Numbered from the stretch's first letter, positions 55,303-63,225 are shown. The stretch is DNA of 64,000 bases from Halomonas maura (GCF_030409305.1 NZ_JAUFPQ010000012.1:62001-126000), one strand, 5' to 3'. Notes: generated by a model not told the origin, from the letters alone. Program-made: numbers and translations.

Positions 55303-56784
55303 TCAAAAATGCCCACGCTTCCTCTTTTGTTTCTGGTCACACATGGCCAGGCCCAGCTCGTCGGCGGCGCGGGGCCAGGCAAGAGGGCTTGGATAGGGTC
55401 GCAGTGGCTGGGGGGGCAGCGAAGCCAGGCCTATGGCGGGAGGGACTTCAGAGATGAAGGTCTCCAGCGGTGCCTCGCTGTGCGCGAGCGGGTCGTCGAG
55501 CAAACTGGCTAAGTCGTTTGAGCCGTCGTCGCGTTCCAGCACCACTATCACTAGGGCCTCCTGCTCTTCTTGGGTGCGACCGCTGCTGAACTCAGAGGGG
55601 GCGCCGATGTTGCAGCTGGCCTGGTCGCCCTTGTCGATCAGTACCTCGAGTACACGCTGGTCGCTGTGTACCTTGGGAGGCTGTGACTCGGTGAGGAGGT
55701 GGCAGAATTGCGGTGACTGGCTTCGGCCGTGACGGTCGATGCGCTGCCGGAGAACCAACAGCGAACAGGGAATATCGCAGTGCACCAGTCGATGGTCGGG
55801 GTGGTGCAGGTTGATGCTTTCGGTGGCTAAGTCGGACCAGAGCTGCTGACGCAGTTGGTTGTCGCCTCGGTTGAAGGCTTCCACGGTGGCCATGATGTCG
55901 CGGTCGAGATCGATGCCGCGTAGCACGCCGACCTGTTTGGCGCTGAGGCCGGCATCATTGGGGAAGTGTTCCTCAAGGAACGTTAGAGTGACCAGGCTCT
56001 CGGTGAAGATCACCAGCCGGCCGTCGCTGTCCAGGCCCCAGTCCAGTTTACCCTGGCCGGCCATTCGGCCAAGGAGCTCGAGAGGGGCCTGATACTTTCC
56101 GAAGTGTTCGTGGGTGACCGCCCGCACTACCAAGGCCAGACCTTCGAGGCTGGAAATGTCGGCGTCTCGCTCGGGGCTGCGCTCCTGCGTCTGCAGCCTT
56201 GTCAGGCGATTCTCTTTGGTTGAGAGGCAGGCGGCGGGTCTGCCGTCCAGGGTATGAAAGCAATCACTCATCAACTCGCCGAAGGCATGCTCCTGCTCGG
56301 GGCTGGCCGGCGCACGATGTCGGGTGATCCCGAGAACGGGGAAAACACCGGCCTGGTCGCGAAGATCCAGAGTGTTGCCCACGTCCACGGCCTCCGCGAT
56401 CAGGGTTCGTGCCAATGGCTGGCCCAGTGCTTGATGGGTGGGCTGGAGCTGGAATGGGAGAGTGTCCATTGCGGCGTGGTGGCCGAGATGGATGCATTCG
56501 TCAGCGCTTGCGGTGTCGCGCAGCTGAGTGGCTAGGTTGAGCTGGCCGGCGCGGTAGCCTTGGGGGAGGGCATCGACCACTCCAGTGGTAGCCGTGTCGA
56601 GAATACGGATCTGGTCATCCAGCCGGCTGAGGAATCGGGCCTCGCGGCCAAGCACCAACTTTGAGAGCCCGCTACAACGGAGCAGATAGCCGCCGTCGTT
56701 CGATTGATCCATTCGAATGAGGCGCCACTCGGCATCGTGGATCTCCAGCCGCAGGCCCGGTGCTAACTGCTGCAGTTGATCCAT
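55303..56784 (-). CDS. Catalytically dead, internally shortened SNF2-family protein
   Basis: 493-residue open frame (start 56784, MDQLQQLAPGLRLEI, with GGGGGAAG upstream). Residues 1-140 look like the N-terminus of a roughly 950-residue SNF2/RapA-type helicase, but Walker A reads IAEAVDVGNT where ADAVGLGKT is expected. The sequence then skips the rest of the first lobe (no DEAH or SAT motif). Residues 250-400 correspond to the second lobe (GRLVIFTESLVTLTFLEEHF, then TESINLHHPDHRLVHCDIP), but the arginine-finger motif is degraded to QRIDRHGRSQ. It is GC-rich, unlike the adjacent helicase. Either a decaying gene that happens to remain open or a retained non-catalytic protein. Confidence 0.7.
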   Translation of the reverse strand: MDQLQQLAPGLRLEIHDAEWRLIRMDQSNDGGYLLRCSGLSKLVLGREARFLSRLDDQIRILDTATTGVVDALPQGYRAGQLNLATQLRDTASADECIHLGHHAAMDTLPFQLQPTHQALGQPLARTLIAEAVDVGNTLDLRDQAGVFPVLGITRHRAPASPEQEHAFGELMSDCFHTLDGRPAACLSTKENRLTRLQTQERSPERDADISSLEGLALVVRAVTHEHFGKYQAPLELLGRMAGQGKLDWGLDSDGRLVIFTESLVTLTFLEEHFPNDAGLSAKQVGVLRGIDLDRDIMATVEAFNRGDNQLRQQLWSDLATESINLHHPDHRLVHCDIPCSLLVLRQRIDRHGRSQSPQFCHLLTESQPPKVHSDQRVLEVLIDKGDQASCNIGAPSEFSSGRTQEEQEALVIVVLERDDGSNDLASLLDDPLAHSEAPLETFISEVPPAIGLASLPPQPLRPYPSPLAWPRAADELGLAMCDQKQKRKRGHF

Positions 56785-56954
56785 GCTTCCCCCGATGTGC
56801 TGCGAGCGGCGATTTCCCTTCGAGGGACATGCTCTTGGCATTCATTCGTGCGTCCCTGCATCCCTGTGCACTTTCCTGTCAAGTGTTCAAATCAACCTTG
56901 GTGTAACAAAATGTGAAGATGGTGTCTGTTTGTAGTATGGGACAGTAATGCCAG

Positions 56955-57055
56955 CTCTGCCTGGAAGTCATAGAACGCCAGCAGTTCGTCCCTATCCTTG
57001 GCCAGGCATTTCATAGCCAGGGCAGGGGGAGGCACTTTCTGGTGTCGCTTGCCAG
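56955..57055 (-). pseudogene. IS256-family transposase fragment
   Basis: The - strand reads MKCLAKDRDELLAFYDF followed by QAE, a hallmark segment of the C-terminal third of some IS256-type transposases, then loses similarity. It ends where the right 273-bp repeat begins, so the fragment and repeat share a breakpoint. It is not the same segment as the remnant at 45407. Confidence 0.6.
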
Positions 57056-57328
57056 ATGCCGTTGCCCCCGAATGCCGATAGCCTGGGGTCCTGGCTCGAT
57101 TCGCACCTGACCGATCGCGAGGCGGTGCCAGGTGGTGCGGCACTGGGATGCCGAGGTGTTGAGGCACCGGGCGGTGAGCCCGCGCGTCAAGCGACCTACC
57201 TTTGTCGACCCCGCTCTGATCGAGCCGGCCGACGCCTAGGGTAGGCGATTTCCTACAGCGGGACGCCGCGATGTCGCATACCAGGTGGGAAGCGCAGCAG
57301 TTAGGGTAGAGGTGTGACGCGCAGCATG
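57056..57328 (+). repeat. 273-bp direct repeat, right copy
   Basis: Right copy of the repeat at 49058-49330, same orientation, about 97 percent identical by eye. The two copies bracket the small acidic gene, the helicase/Hsp70-like operon, the dead SNF2 gene and the IS256 fragment. Recombination between them would remove or circularise an 8-kb segment. Confidence 0.92.
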
Positions 57329-57471
57329 TCCCCAACCCCCATCGGGTGTGTAATCAGCGTCCAAGAGCAGGGAGAGCCTACGGCTATGGACAGCCACCAG
57401 TTCTCATCGGGTCCGTAAATCATGTGGTACCTTGCGTTGCCCCGGCCACGAGCCGGGGCTTCTCTTGTTCG

Positions 57472-57636
57472 TCATACGTCGACGTGAGCCTCCGTGATGG
57501 ACAACCAAGCGTCGTCGATCTTGTGGCTCGCCCAGTCCAGGGCGCAGTCCCAAGCCACGTGCTCGTCGAGCGTGGCGGCCAGTGGAGGCATCGGATGCGG
57601 CTTCGGAGCTGGCGACTCGTCCAGATGCCAATTCAT
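57472..57636 (-). CDS. Possible 54-residue small protein
   Basis: The - strand frame reads MNWHLDESPAPKPHPMPPLA, then DEHVAWDCALDWASHKIDD, a protein-like composition unlike the shadows around it. A stop codon lies just upstream, limiting it to this start or a few codons earlier. No strong ribosome site is seen. A CCCCGGC/GCCGGGG hairpin (57441-57458) lies after the stop. Could be a relic of a longer gene. Otherwise 57329-57828 shows no gene. Confidence 0.3.
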   Translation of the reverse strand: MNWHLDESPAPKPHPMPPLAATLDEHVAWDCALDWASHKIDDAWLSITEAHVDV

Positions 57637-57828
57637 GGTCGCGAGCCACTCCCTTGTGACCGGGTCTCGCGTGAGTCACAGCTCGACCTCCGTCGATCGA
57701 AAAGTGAAGACACAGCTTCGCATGATGCGTACACCGTGGGGAGACCTGCGCAGGGTAACGACTACGATCAGCTCAGGCTGTGAACGAACGCGCCGATCTG
57801 TGTAAGGGATCGCCGTCAAGCACTGGCG

Positions 57829-59103
57829 TCACAGTCTGACGACGGGCAGCTCGTCCCAGCGAGTGGTGTAGCGAGGCGAGCGGTTGGCGCAGCGCAGGTG
57901 CCATGCGCTGCCGGCCCGGGACAGCCCGATCGAGACCGTGCCTCGGCCGTGCTCGCGGTTCAGCTTGTCCAGGGTGGCCATCAGCCGGTCGCGTCGCTGC
58001 CGCTGGGCGTCGTCCTCGGGACCGGCCATCAGGTCGAGCTGTTCGCTGGCGCGATCGCAGAGGTCCATCAGCATCACCCCTGCCTTTTGATATAAGAAGC
58101 CCTGGCGGTGGAGGGCCTCGAGGCCGCGGGCGGCGGCGTGCACGATCAGCCGACTGTCGTCGGTGGCCTTGGGCAGGGCAACGATGACGCTCTCCGAGTG
58201 CTGCCGCAGATCATTCCGGAAGGGGTTTGTGCGCACGAACACCAGCACCGCCCGGGCCAGGCTCTGCTGACGCCGCAGCTTCTCGGCACCCCGGCTGGCG
58301 TGGGTGCGCACCGCCTCACGCAGGTCACCCAGGTCATTGGTGAGGTGGCCGAATGAGCGGCTGGTCATGATCTGCTTCTTGGGCTGGCTCATGTCGTCGA
58401 GCGGGATACAGTCCTGGCCGCGTAGCTCCCAGACGATGCGCTCCATCACTACCGACGTCTGCCTCCGAATCCGCTTGGGGTCGGCGCATCGCAGATCCCA
58501 GGCTGTCTCGATGCCCAGCGGCAGCAAGCGCAGCGCCATGCGTCCGGCGACGCCCCATAGCTCGGTCACCGGCAGCTGCTCGAGCAGGTGGCGGGTGATC
58601 TGACTGTCGGGGGACAGGGTGGCCACGCCCTCATGGGCCGGTTCCCGCTTCGCCAGGTGGTTAGCCAGCTTGGCCAGCACCTTGCTGGTGCTCAAGCCCA
58701 CGCTGATCGGGATGCCGGTGTCCCGCGACACCTGGGCCCTCATCGCCTGGCAGCGGCTCTCGAGGGTTTCCGGGGCGAAACCGTGCCAGCCCAAGAAGCT
58801 CTCGTCGATCGAGTAGACCTCGACGTGGGGCGTGTGCTGTCGATAGACCGCGGTGACGCGCCGGCTCATGTCGCCGTAGAGGGCGTAGTTGGAGCTCAGC
58901 AGGGTGCACCGCCGGCGGACCAGCGGAGGGATCTCGTGGGCCGGAGTGCCCATGCCGACGCCCAGCGCCTTGATCTCCTGGCTGCGTGCCACCACACAGC
59001 CGTCGTTGTTGGAGAGCACGCCGACCGGGCGCCCGCGCAACCGCGGATTGAAGACCCGCTCGCACGCGACGTAGAAATTATTGCAGTCGGCGAGCGCGAT
59101 CAC
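57829..59103 (-). CDS. umuC: DNA polymerase V catalytic subunit UmuC
   Basis: Y-family translesion polymerase. The 424-residue protein (E. coli UmuC has 422) has ALADCNNFYVACERVF with the first catalytic Asp, NNDGCVVARSQEIK, the YSIDESFLGW Asp-Glu pair, and the C-terminal UmuC-specific domain. The start is GTG at 59103, inside the umuD stop (GTGA), giving the typical beginning; the longer frame upstream is umuD shadow. Works with RecA and processed UmuD in SOS mutagenesis. Confidence 0.93.
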   Translation of the reverse strand: MIALADCNNFYVACERVFNPRLRGRPVGVLSNNDGCVVARSQEIKALGVGMGTPAHEIPPLVRRRCTLLSSNYALYGDMSRRVTAVYRQHTPHVEVYSIDESFLGWHGFAPETLESRCQAMRAQVSRDTGIPISVGLSTSKVLAKLANHLAKREPAHEGVATLSPDSQITRHLLEQLPVTELWGVAGRMALRLLPLGIETAWDLRCADPKRIRRQTSVVMERIVWELRGQDCIPLDDMSQPKKQIMTSRSFGHLTNDLGDLREAVRTHASRGAEKLRRQQSLARAVLVFVRTNPFRNDLRQHSESVIVALPKATDDSRLIVHAAARGLEALHRQGFLYQKAGVMLMDLCDRASEQLDLMAGPEDDAQRQRRDRLMATLDKLNREHGRGTVSIGLSRAGSAWHLRCANRSPRYTTRWDELPVVRL

Positions 59104-59549
59104 TGGCTGCTCCCCGGCACCAGGGCGTGCACGTTGTGGGTGACTACGCCCCACACCTCGCAGTCGTGCCCGTGTAGGGGGATGGGTGGGTAGGCATCGT
59201 TGGCGGCCAGCAGGTAGGGCCGGCTGCCGATGCGACCGAGCTGCTTGCAAGTCATCTCGCCGTCCACGCTGACGATCAGCACGTGCCCCGGGCGGGGCTC
59301 CAGGGAGCGATCGACGATCAGCAGGTCGTTGTCGTAGATGCCCAGGCCCTGCATCGAGTCGCCCTTACCGCGCACATAGTAGGTCGCGCTGGGGTGGGGG
59401 ATCAGGTGTTCGACGAGATCGAGATCGCGCTCCAGGTAGTCGTCCGCCGGGCTCGGAAACCCGGTGCGCACCGCATCGGCGGCCAGCGGCAGCTTGACCG
59501 GTACCGCCGCCTCGTCGACCCGGCCGAGTATCTCCACCGCCAGGCTCAT
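59100..59549 (-). CDS. umuD: UmuD, self-cleaving SOS mutagenesis protein
   Basis: 149-residue S24-family protein. Catalytic Ser in RGKGDSMQG and Lys in EMTCKQLG are present, so the dyad is intact. The cleavage region is RTGFPSPADDYLE, i.e. Thr-Gly where Cys-Gly or Ala-Gly is usual. The start (ATG 59549) overlaps the stop of a 33-residue ORF (ATGA), and its own stop overlaps the umuC start, so all three are coupled. A LexA box lies 124 bases upstream of the start. Confidence 0.92.
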   Translation of the reverse strand: MSLAVEILGRVDEAAVPVKLPLAADAVRTGFPSPADDYLERDLDLVEHLIPHPSATYYVRGKGDSMQGLGIYDNDLLIVDRSLEPRPGHVLIVSVDGEMTCKQLGRIGSRPYLLAANDAYPPIPLHGHDCEVWGVVTHNVHALVPGSSQ

Positions 59550-59647
59550 GTCAGCACCTCCTCGGCGCTCCGGCGCAGTCGTCCTCCGCCGTCTCCCAGC
59601 CGTTGGTAGCTGGTCGGTGTCGCCGGCGCCTTGGGACTCTTGGCCAT
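59546..59647 (-). CDS. 33-residue leader ORF of the umuDC operon
   Basis: Starts MAKSPKAPATPTSYQRLGDG and ends SAEEVLT, with GGGGAGAG 6-10 bases before the ATG. It lies between the LexA box and umuD and ends in an ATGA overlap with umuD. Basic N-terminus, unrecognised. Its placement implies SOS-controlled translation coupled to umuD; whether the peptide acts by itself is unknown. Confidence 0.55.
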   Translation of the reverse strand: MAKSPKAPATPTSYQRLGDGGGRLRRSAEEVLT

Positions 59648-59672
59648 GGTGTCTCTCCCCGTGCTATTAATG

Positions 59673-59688
59673 CTGGCTGTTTATACAG
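59673..59688 (-). promoter_or_regulatory. LexA (SOS) box for the umuDC operon
   Basis: On the - strand CTGTATAAACAGCCAG, which fits the CTG-N10-CAG core of gammaproteobacterial LexA sites, with the usual TA before it (TACTGTATAA). It is 26 bases before the 33-residue ORF and in the right place to block a promoter in the adjacent AT-rich patch. Confidence 0.8.
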
Positions 59689-59825
59689 TATCGGAGAGAT
59701 GAGGGGTAATCGGCAAGGGGAGGGGACAGCGGAAGGGGGACAGCGGAAGGGGGGCGCGGAGCGTGTAGCACCACAGCACCCATAGGACGAGGGCATGGGC
59801 CGGTCGGCAGTCTCCCAGCGGCGCC

Positions 59826-60148
59826 CACTGTGTGGCTGCGCACCAGGGCGGCTGCGCGAGCCATGGTAATGCCGGCGGTCTCGCACGAGTCTCGGATGCG
59901 TTCCGACGTCGGTGAGCCCTGGAGCTCGGTGAGGTCTACCAGCCGGCCTTCGGCGATCGTTCTCTCGATCACCTACTGCTCGGGGGAGGTCATGCCGGTC
60001 TCGCCCTCGCACCAGGCAATGACGCGGAGGTAGTCGACACCGGCGAGGCCGGCGATATCGGTGCGACGATGTAGGCGGCCTTGGAGGTCAACTTGCTGCT
60101 CCAAAGCGCTACGCTTATTGTCTAAATTCAGGATATTAAGCAAGCCTC
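59826..60148 (-). pseudogene. Broken ORF of unknown family with an in-frame stop
   Basis: The frame from about 60148 reads LDNKRSALEQQVDLQGRLHR, later GVDYLRVIAWCEGETGM, meets TAG at 59973-59975, and continues in the same frame with RTIAEGRLVDLTELQGSPTS and AGITMARAAALV. Both parts look like one protein, so this is probably a gene with a nonsense mutation and no clear start. The family was not recognised. Confidence 0.35.
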
Positions 60149-60237
60149 AGTAGCCTAATTCCCGATAAATGCACATGCAGATTTTGCTGGGACTTCTGTG
60201 TTGGATCAAGGCTAATAAATTCATTAAGTAAGAATTT

Positions 60238-60364
60238 GCTAACATTCCGAATTCGGCCGAAGCGGACGTTCAATTAGCATTGATATAACTCCCGCCAGCT
60301 GCCGCCCATTTGTAGCGAAGCCGAAGGCGTCGGGGAAGGGGAGCGGACGCATTCTCATGTTAGC
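60238..60364 (-). repeat. attC-like site after the HNH gene
   Basis: Bounded by GCTAACA and TGTTAGC (perfect complement), about 127 bases apart, overlapping the HNH stop codon. The 3' half on the - strand, CGCTTCGGCCGAATTCGG followed by AATGTTAGC, recurs in altered form at 61215-61250. The GTTAGCA box is also found just before the HNH start (60945-60951), as expected for the two ends of an integron cassette. Inferred from layout; no integrase is in the window. Confidence 0.5.
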
Positions 60365-60944
60365 CATAGTGCGCTCGACGATGGCAGTTTGGACATAACG
60401 CGATTGCGTTTTCCACAGTATCAAGGCCGCCATCCGCTAGTGTCTGTTTATGGTGTACCTCTAGGTACGGAGATCCATCTTTCGCGCGCAAGAACGGCGC
60501 CGGTTTTTTGCAACTTCCACAAACCCCATTAGCATTTTCAAGCACCTCCGCTACTACGTCAGGATTCCGAATAAATACTGATGTAGCGACCCACGTTCTT
60601 TCCGGGCTTCCTGAAGCCTGTTGCAAGCGTGCTTTTCTTCCGGCTGAATCACGACGAGCTTCAGCAACTTGTGCATCAAAACCTGCGACCATACCTGATT
60701 CGCTCTTAAGACATACAACCGGAACCGATAGATTCTTGATTGCGGCCTTAATCTGGTTGGTCGTGTACTTCGATGGCTTCTCGTTGATCGCAAGTCCGAA
60801 TGTATACTTAAGTGGATAGAGCCCTCCATCATCTGCTGCGATGTGCCAATCAGAAGGTTTGAACTGCCACGGCCGATCACCGGAGCGATAGCGCTCCATC
60901 CCTATTTCTAGCTCTTCAACCGATGGGGATCTTGGTTTAGTCAT
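60360..60944 (-). CDS. HNH endonuclease domain protein
   Basis: 194-residue protein with a C-terminal HNH nuclease module: CGSCKKPAPF zinc knuckle, LEVHHKQTLADGG as the active-site His-His, then NAIALCPNCHRRAH. The N-terminal 130 residues are an unassigned domain that may recognise DNA. AAGGGG precedes the ATG. It sits between two GTTAGCA boxes, looking like a single integron cassette. Less GC-rich than the host. Possibly a restriction-type enzyme; no methylase is adjacent. Confidence 0.85.
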   Translation of the reverse strand: MTKPRSPSVEELEIGMERYRSGDRPWQFKPSDWHIAADDGGLYPLKYTFGLAINEKPSKYTTNQIKAAIKNLSVPVVCLKSESGMVAGFDAQVAEARRDSAGRKARLQQASGSPERTWVATSVFIRNPDVVAEVLENANGVCGSCKKPAPFLRAKDGSPYLEVHHKQTLADGGLDTVENAIALCPNCHRRAHYG

Positions 60945-60951
60945 TGCTAAC

Positions 60952-61214
60952 CCCTTAATTAAACCACATTGTAACGCAGCACCTCATTAAATGTACTGTT
61001 ACGTCTCACACACGATAGGGGACATAATTTCTTGACAAGCACCCGCCTTTCCTTTTGCAATTTTAAAGGAGCAAAGGAAATCGGGGACGCAACCCAATTC
61101 TCCCAGTTCAACAGACATTAGACGGCTAGCTCCGATAACGAATGAACGCGCATACATTCTTTACCAGCATTACCGCCATGTATCGTCACCTGCCGAGATC
61201 AAGCCATAAGCGTA
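60952..61214. other. Non-coding spacer within the cassette row
   Basis: About 260 bases with no ORF of any quality. GTTATCG and GTTACAA-like boxes on the - strand (near 61135 and 60972) may be decayed attC parts. Either an ORF-less cassette or a degenerate stretch. Confidence 0.35.
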
Positions 61215-61330
61215 GGCTAAAATTCCGCATTCGGCCAGAAGCGGCCATTGAGTTTTTTTCTGATGTATATGTATAGCGATGGCTATCAACCGCGCGAGGT
61301 ATGAGCGCCGGCTGGATAGCGGTGTTATAC
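61215..61330 (-). repeat. Degenerate attC-like site after the 61337 gene
   Basis: On the - strand it begins GTATAAC just after the stop of the 61337 gene and ends GGCCGAATGCGGAATTTTAGCC, closely resembling the end of the site at 60238 (GGCCGAATTCGGAATGTTAGC). The final box (TTTAGCC) deviates from GTTRRRY, so it may no longer be active. Confidence 0.4.
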
Positions 61331-61336
61331 ATGTGG

Positions 61337-61813
61337 CTATTGCTCGCTCTCATTAGCACGGAGCATGTATACGCCGGATTCCACTTCTACTTCGGGGGCG
61401 CTTTCTAGGACTCGTTGAAGCTCCTCTCTTTGTGGCTCGGAGGTTTCCGGGTTCGCTATTTTTTCACGCAAGGATTCGTTTGCCACCGCAATCGCATATA
61501 CTGCATCCCGATCACCCACTTCTGCTGCCATTTCCCAATTATGGTATGCGGCTTCAAAGGCTTCAGCCTTGAAACTCTCGATCCCCTTGAGAAATTGCGT
61601 GCTCCCGACCAGATCTTTTGCTATACCACTTTTGCCCGGGTCATCTTCGAGCAGGAGGCTAATCATTGATCGCTTAATGCTCTTTACGTCTTCTCCGACT
61701 ATCGTAAGCCGAGATTTATTTTTCCAGGCCGTCGTGGCTGCATATAAGACACCACCAAGCAATAGAACTACTACGGCCCACTCCAGGATTTTATCTTTGT
61801 GCACGATTAGCAT
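61337..61813 (-). CDS. Membrane-anchored protein of unknown function
   Basis: 158 residues from the ATG at 61813, which has AGAGGAAG about 9 bases upstream; the frame extends 20 codons further without a ribosome site. One N-terminal transmembrane helix (WAVVVLLLGGVLYAATTAW) is followed by a cytoplasmic or periplasmic helical domain with a Sel1/TPR-like stretch (AYHNWEMAAEVGDRDAVYAI) and an acidic tail. Unrecognised. Low-GC, same strand as neighbours, preceded by a GTTATAC box (61838-61844). Confidence 0.65.
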   Translation of the reverse strand: MLIVHKDKILEWAVVVLLLGGVLYAATTAWKNKSRLTIVGEDVKSIKRSMISLLLEDDPGKSGIAKDLVGSTQFLKGIESFKAEAFEAAYHNWEMAAEVGDRDAVYAIAVANESLREKIANPETSEPQREELQRVLESAPEVEVESGVYMLRANESEQ

Positions 61814-61879
61814 GTCATTCACTTCCTCTTTGTGACCGTATAACGTTTGAATTAGGCACCCGTCTGACCGCATAGAGGT

Positions 61880-62272
61880 TCACCGCCGGCCACCAAACCA
61901 AGCAAAAAGCCCCCTTTTGGTGGACGAGGAGGGCTTGGGGCTAGCGGTGTCACGGTCTGATGCATGGGGTATGTTCTGCTGTAGGTACTCCAGATGGGCC
62001 TGCTTCGCCGCAAGATATTTCTGAAGGCCATCTTCGTTGCCCCGCAGACGAAACACGATGACTTCTTCGATCGCTGCGGCAAGGAACCGGGACGTTTCCC
62101 GTTCGTCTTCGACCTCAGCGTCTCCATGAGCTAGCTCTAGGAACCGCCCACCCATTGCCATGAGTTCGCCAAGCGATAGCTCAGAAAAGCAATGTGAAAA
62201 CCGAGAGACGGACTGGAAGAAATTCAGCTCTTCAAATTCGTCGGCCGCCTCTTCATAACTGCGATCACTCAT
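61880..62272 (-). CDS. Uncharacterised helical protein
   Basis: 130 residues, acidic N-terminal two-thirds and a short basic, aromatic end (LFAWFGGRR). AAAGGAGAAAGG precedes the ATG, a strong site. Helical throughout (FSELSLGELMAMGGRFLEL; AAAIEEVIVFRLRG). No membrane segment or known domain. May share a cassette with the 62330 gene, since only 57 bases separate them and no clear attC lies between. Confidence 0.65.
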   Translation of the reverse strand: MSDRSYEEAADEFEELNFFQSVSRFSHCFSELSLGELMAMGGRFLELAHGDAEVEDERETSRFLAAAIEEVIVFRLRGNEDGLQKYLAAKQAHLEYLQQNIPHASDRDTASPKPSSSTKRGLFAWFGGRR

Positions 62273-62329
62273 TTACCTTTCTCCTTTATGGCTAGGGCAC
62301 CTACGTTAGGGCTAGGCATTGAGACCACT

Positions 62330-62527
62330 TTAAAGAAAAGAGGGTAGCTTCTCCTCAAATGCATCTTGCGCAGAACAAAAGCGCTTTCCAACTTCTAGCC
62401 ATTGCTCTAAATCTTGCAGAGTAGGGCTTTTGCTTTCGTTTAGCTTTTTCCAAGCCTCATGAAGTTCGTCGGCGTAGACATTTGCATTGTTACGTAATTC
62501 AACAATTCTATCGAGAAGAGTTGTCAC
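62330..62527 (-). CDS. Small helical protein
   Basis: 65 residues starting at GTG with TAAGGAGCG upstream: TTLLDRIVELRNNANVYADE, ending FEEKLPSFL. Two amphipathic helices, unrecognised. It begins 41 bases after a GTTAGGC box that closes the attC-like site at 62568-62650. Confidence 0.55.
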   Translation of the reverse strand: MTTLLDRIVELRNNANVYADELHEAWKKLNESKSPTLQDLEQWLEVGKRFCSAQDAFEEKLPSFL

Positions 62528-62567
62528 GTTCGCTCCTTACATGACCGAAGAGGCTGAATTTAACTGT

Positions 62568-62650
62568 GCCTAACACTGAGGTAACTGATCGCTTTGGAGC
62601 GGAGTCAAAGGCGCAGTAGAAAAGCGGTCCGGTTAACCGCCTGGTTAGAA
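62568..62650 (-). repeat. attC-like site after the DUF gene
   Basis: On the - strand TTCTAAC (RYYYAAC box) opens the site 11 bases after the stop of the 62661 gene and GTTAGGC (GTTRRRY box) closes it, 83 bases in all. Inner segments AGGCGGTTAACCGG and GCTTTTCTACTGCGCC can form hairpins. This is the most canonical attC-like site in the window. Confidence 0.55.
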
Positions 62651-62660
62651 CTCATTGGCT

Positions 62661-63212
62661 CTACTCCAATGCTAATGATCTTGTACATGCAAAGGCTAAA
62701 TTAGCGACAAGGTCGGAGCGACAAATTAGCTCCTCGACCTCATCCTCCGAATAGTTTGGCCCAATGTCTTTGGCGACTAGCCATCGCTGTACTTGTTGCT
62801 CGTACCCATGTGTATAGGCAGACAACGGTTTCCAATGTTTTTCGTATAGAGATTTTGCCTTGACATCACGCCCAGCGCTCTCGCTGAGCGCGCGCTCTAC
62901 AGAGGTAAAAATAGTTGCTATGTCAATTTGTCGCTGCGTTCCTCCAATTATATTTTTCACTTGTTCCTCCGTTGCACAATGCGATGTCCACACACCCCTA
63001 ACTGTGGTCTCTAGCAACAGGCGGAGCAAAGAAAACGCCGTGGCTTCCACCGGAGTTTTGTTGCTTAGGAGTATAAGAATTGCACTTTGGTGCTGCTGGG
63101 CAATTGCGAACAATGACGCCGCGATGCGACTTCGATCATCATTTTTGAGACGAAGCGCATGTAAATCTCTCGCTCGCTGATTGGCGTCGGATATTGCTGA
63201 TTCAAGGTCCAT
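62661..63212 (-). CDS. DUF5677/DUF6988-like protein
   Basis: 183 residues, all-helical, resembling small cassette-borne proteins of the DUF5677/DUF6988 type: LFAIAQQHQSAILILLSNK, LLRLLLETTVRGVW, and a late histidine in SAYTHGYEQQV. Function unknown; some relatives are linked to HEPN-like folds (inference). The start at 63212 lies 14 bases after a GTTAGAA box, the usual spacing of an integron cassette gene from its junction. Confidence 0.65.
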   Translation of the reverse strand: MDLESAISDANQRARDLHALRLKNDDRSRIAASLFAIAQQHQSAILILLSNKTPVEATAFSLLRLLLETTVRGVWTSHCATEEQVKNIIGGTQRQIDIATIFTSVERALSESAGRDVKAKSLYEKHWKPLSAYTHGYEQQVQRWLVAKDIGPNYSEDEVEELICRSDLVANLAFACTRSLALE

Positions 63213-63225
63213 ACGTAGCTCGTAG

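Noticed and set aside
57346..57805. Overlapping + strand open frames
   Set aside because: No start signals, compositions typical of shadows; only the short - strand frame at 57472-57636 has a protein-like look.
59551..60012. Long - strand frames upstream of umuD
   Set aside because: They overlap the LexA box and the 33-residue ORF in other frames and lack ribosome sites; the real coding-like signal is the broken frame at 59826-60148.
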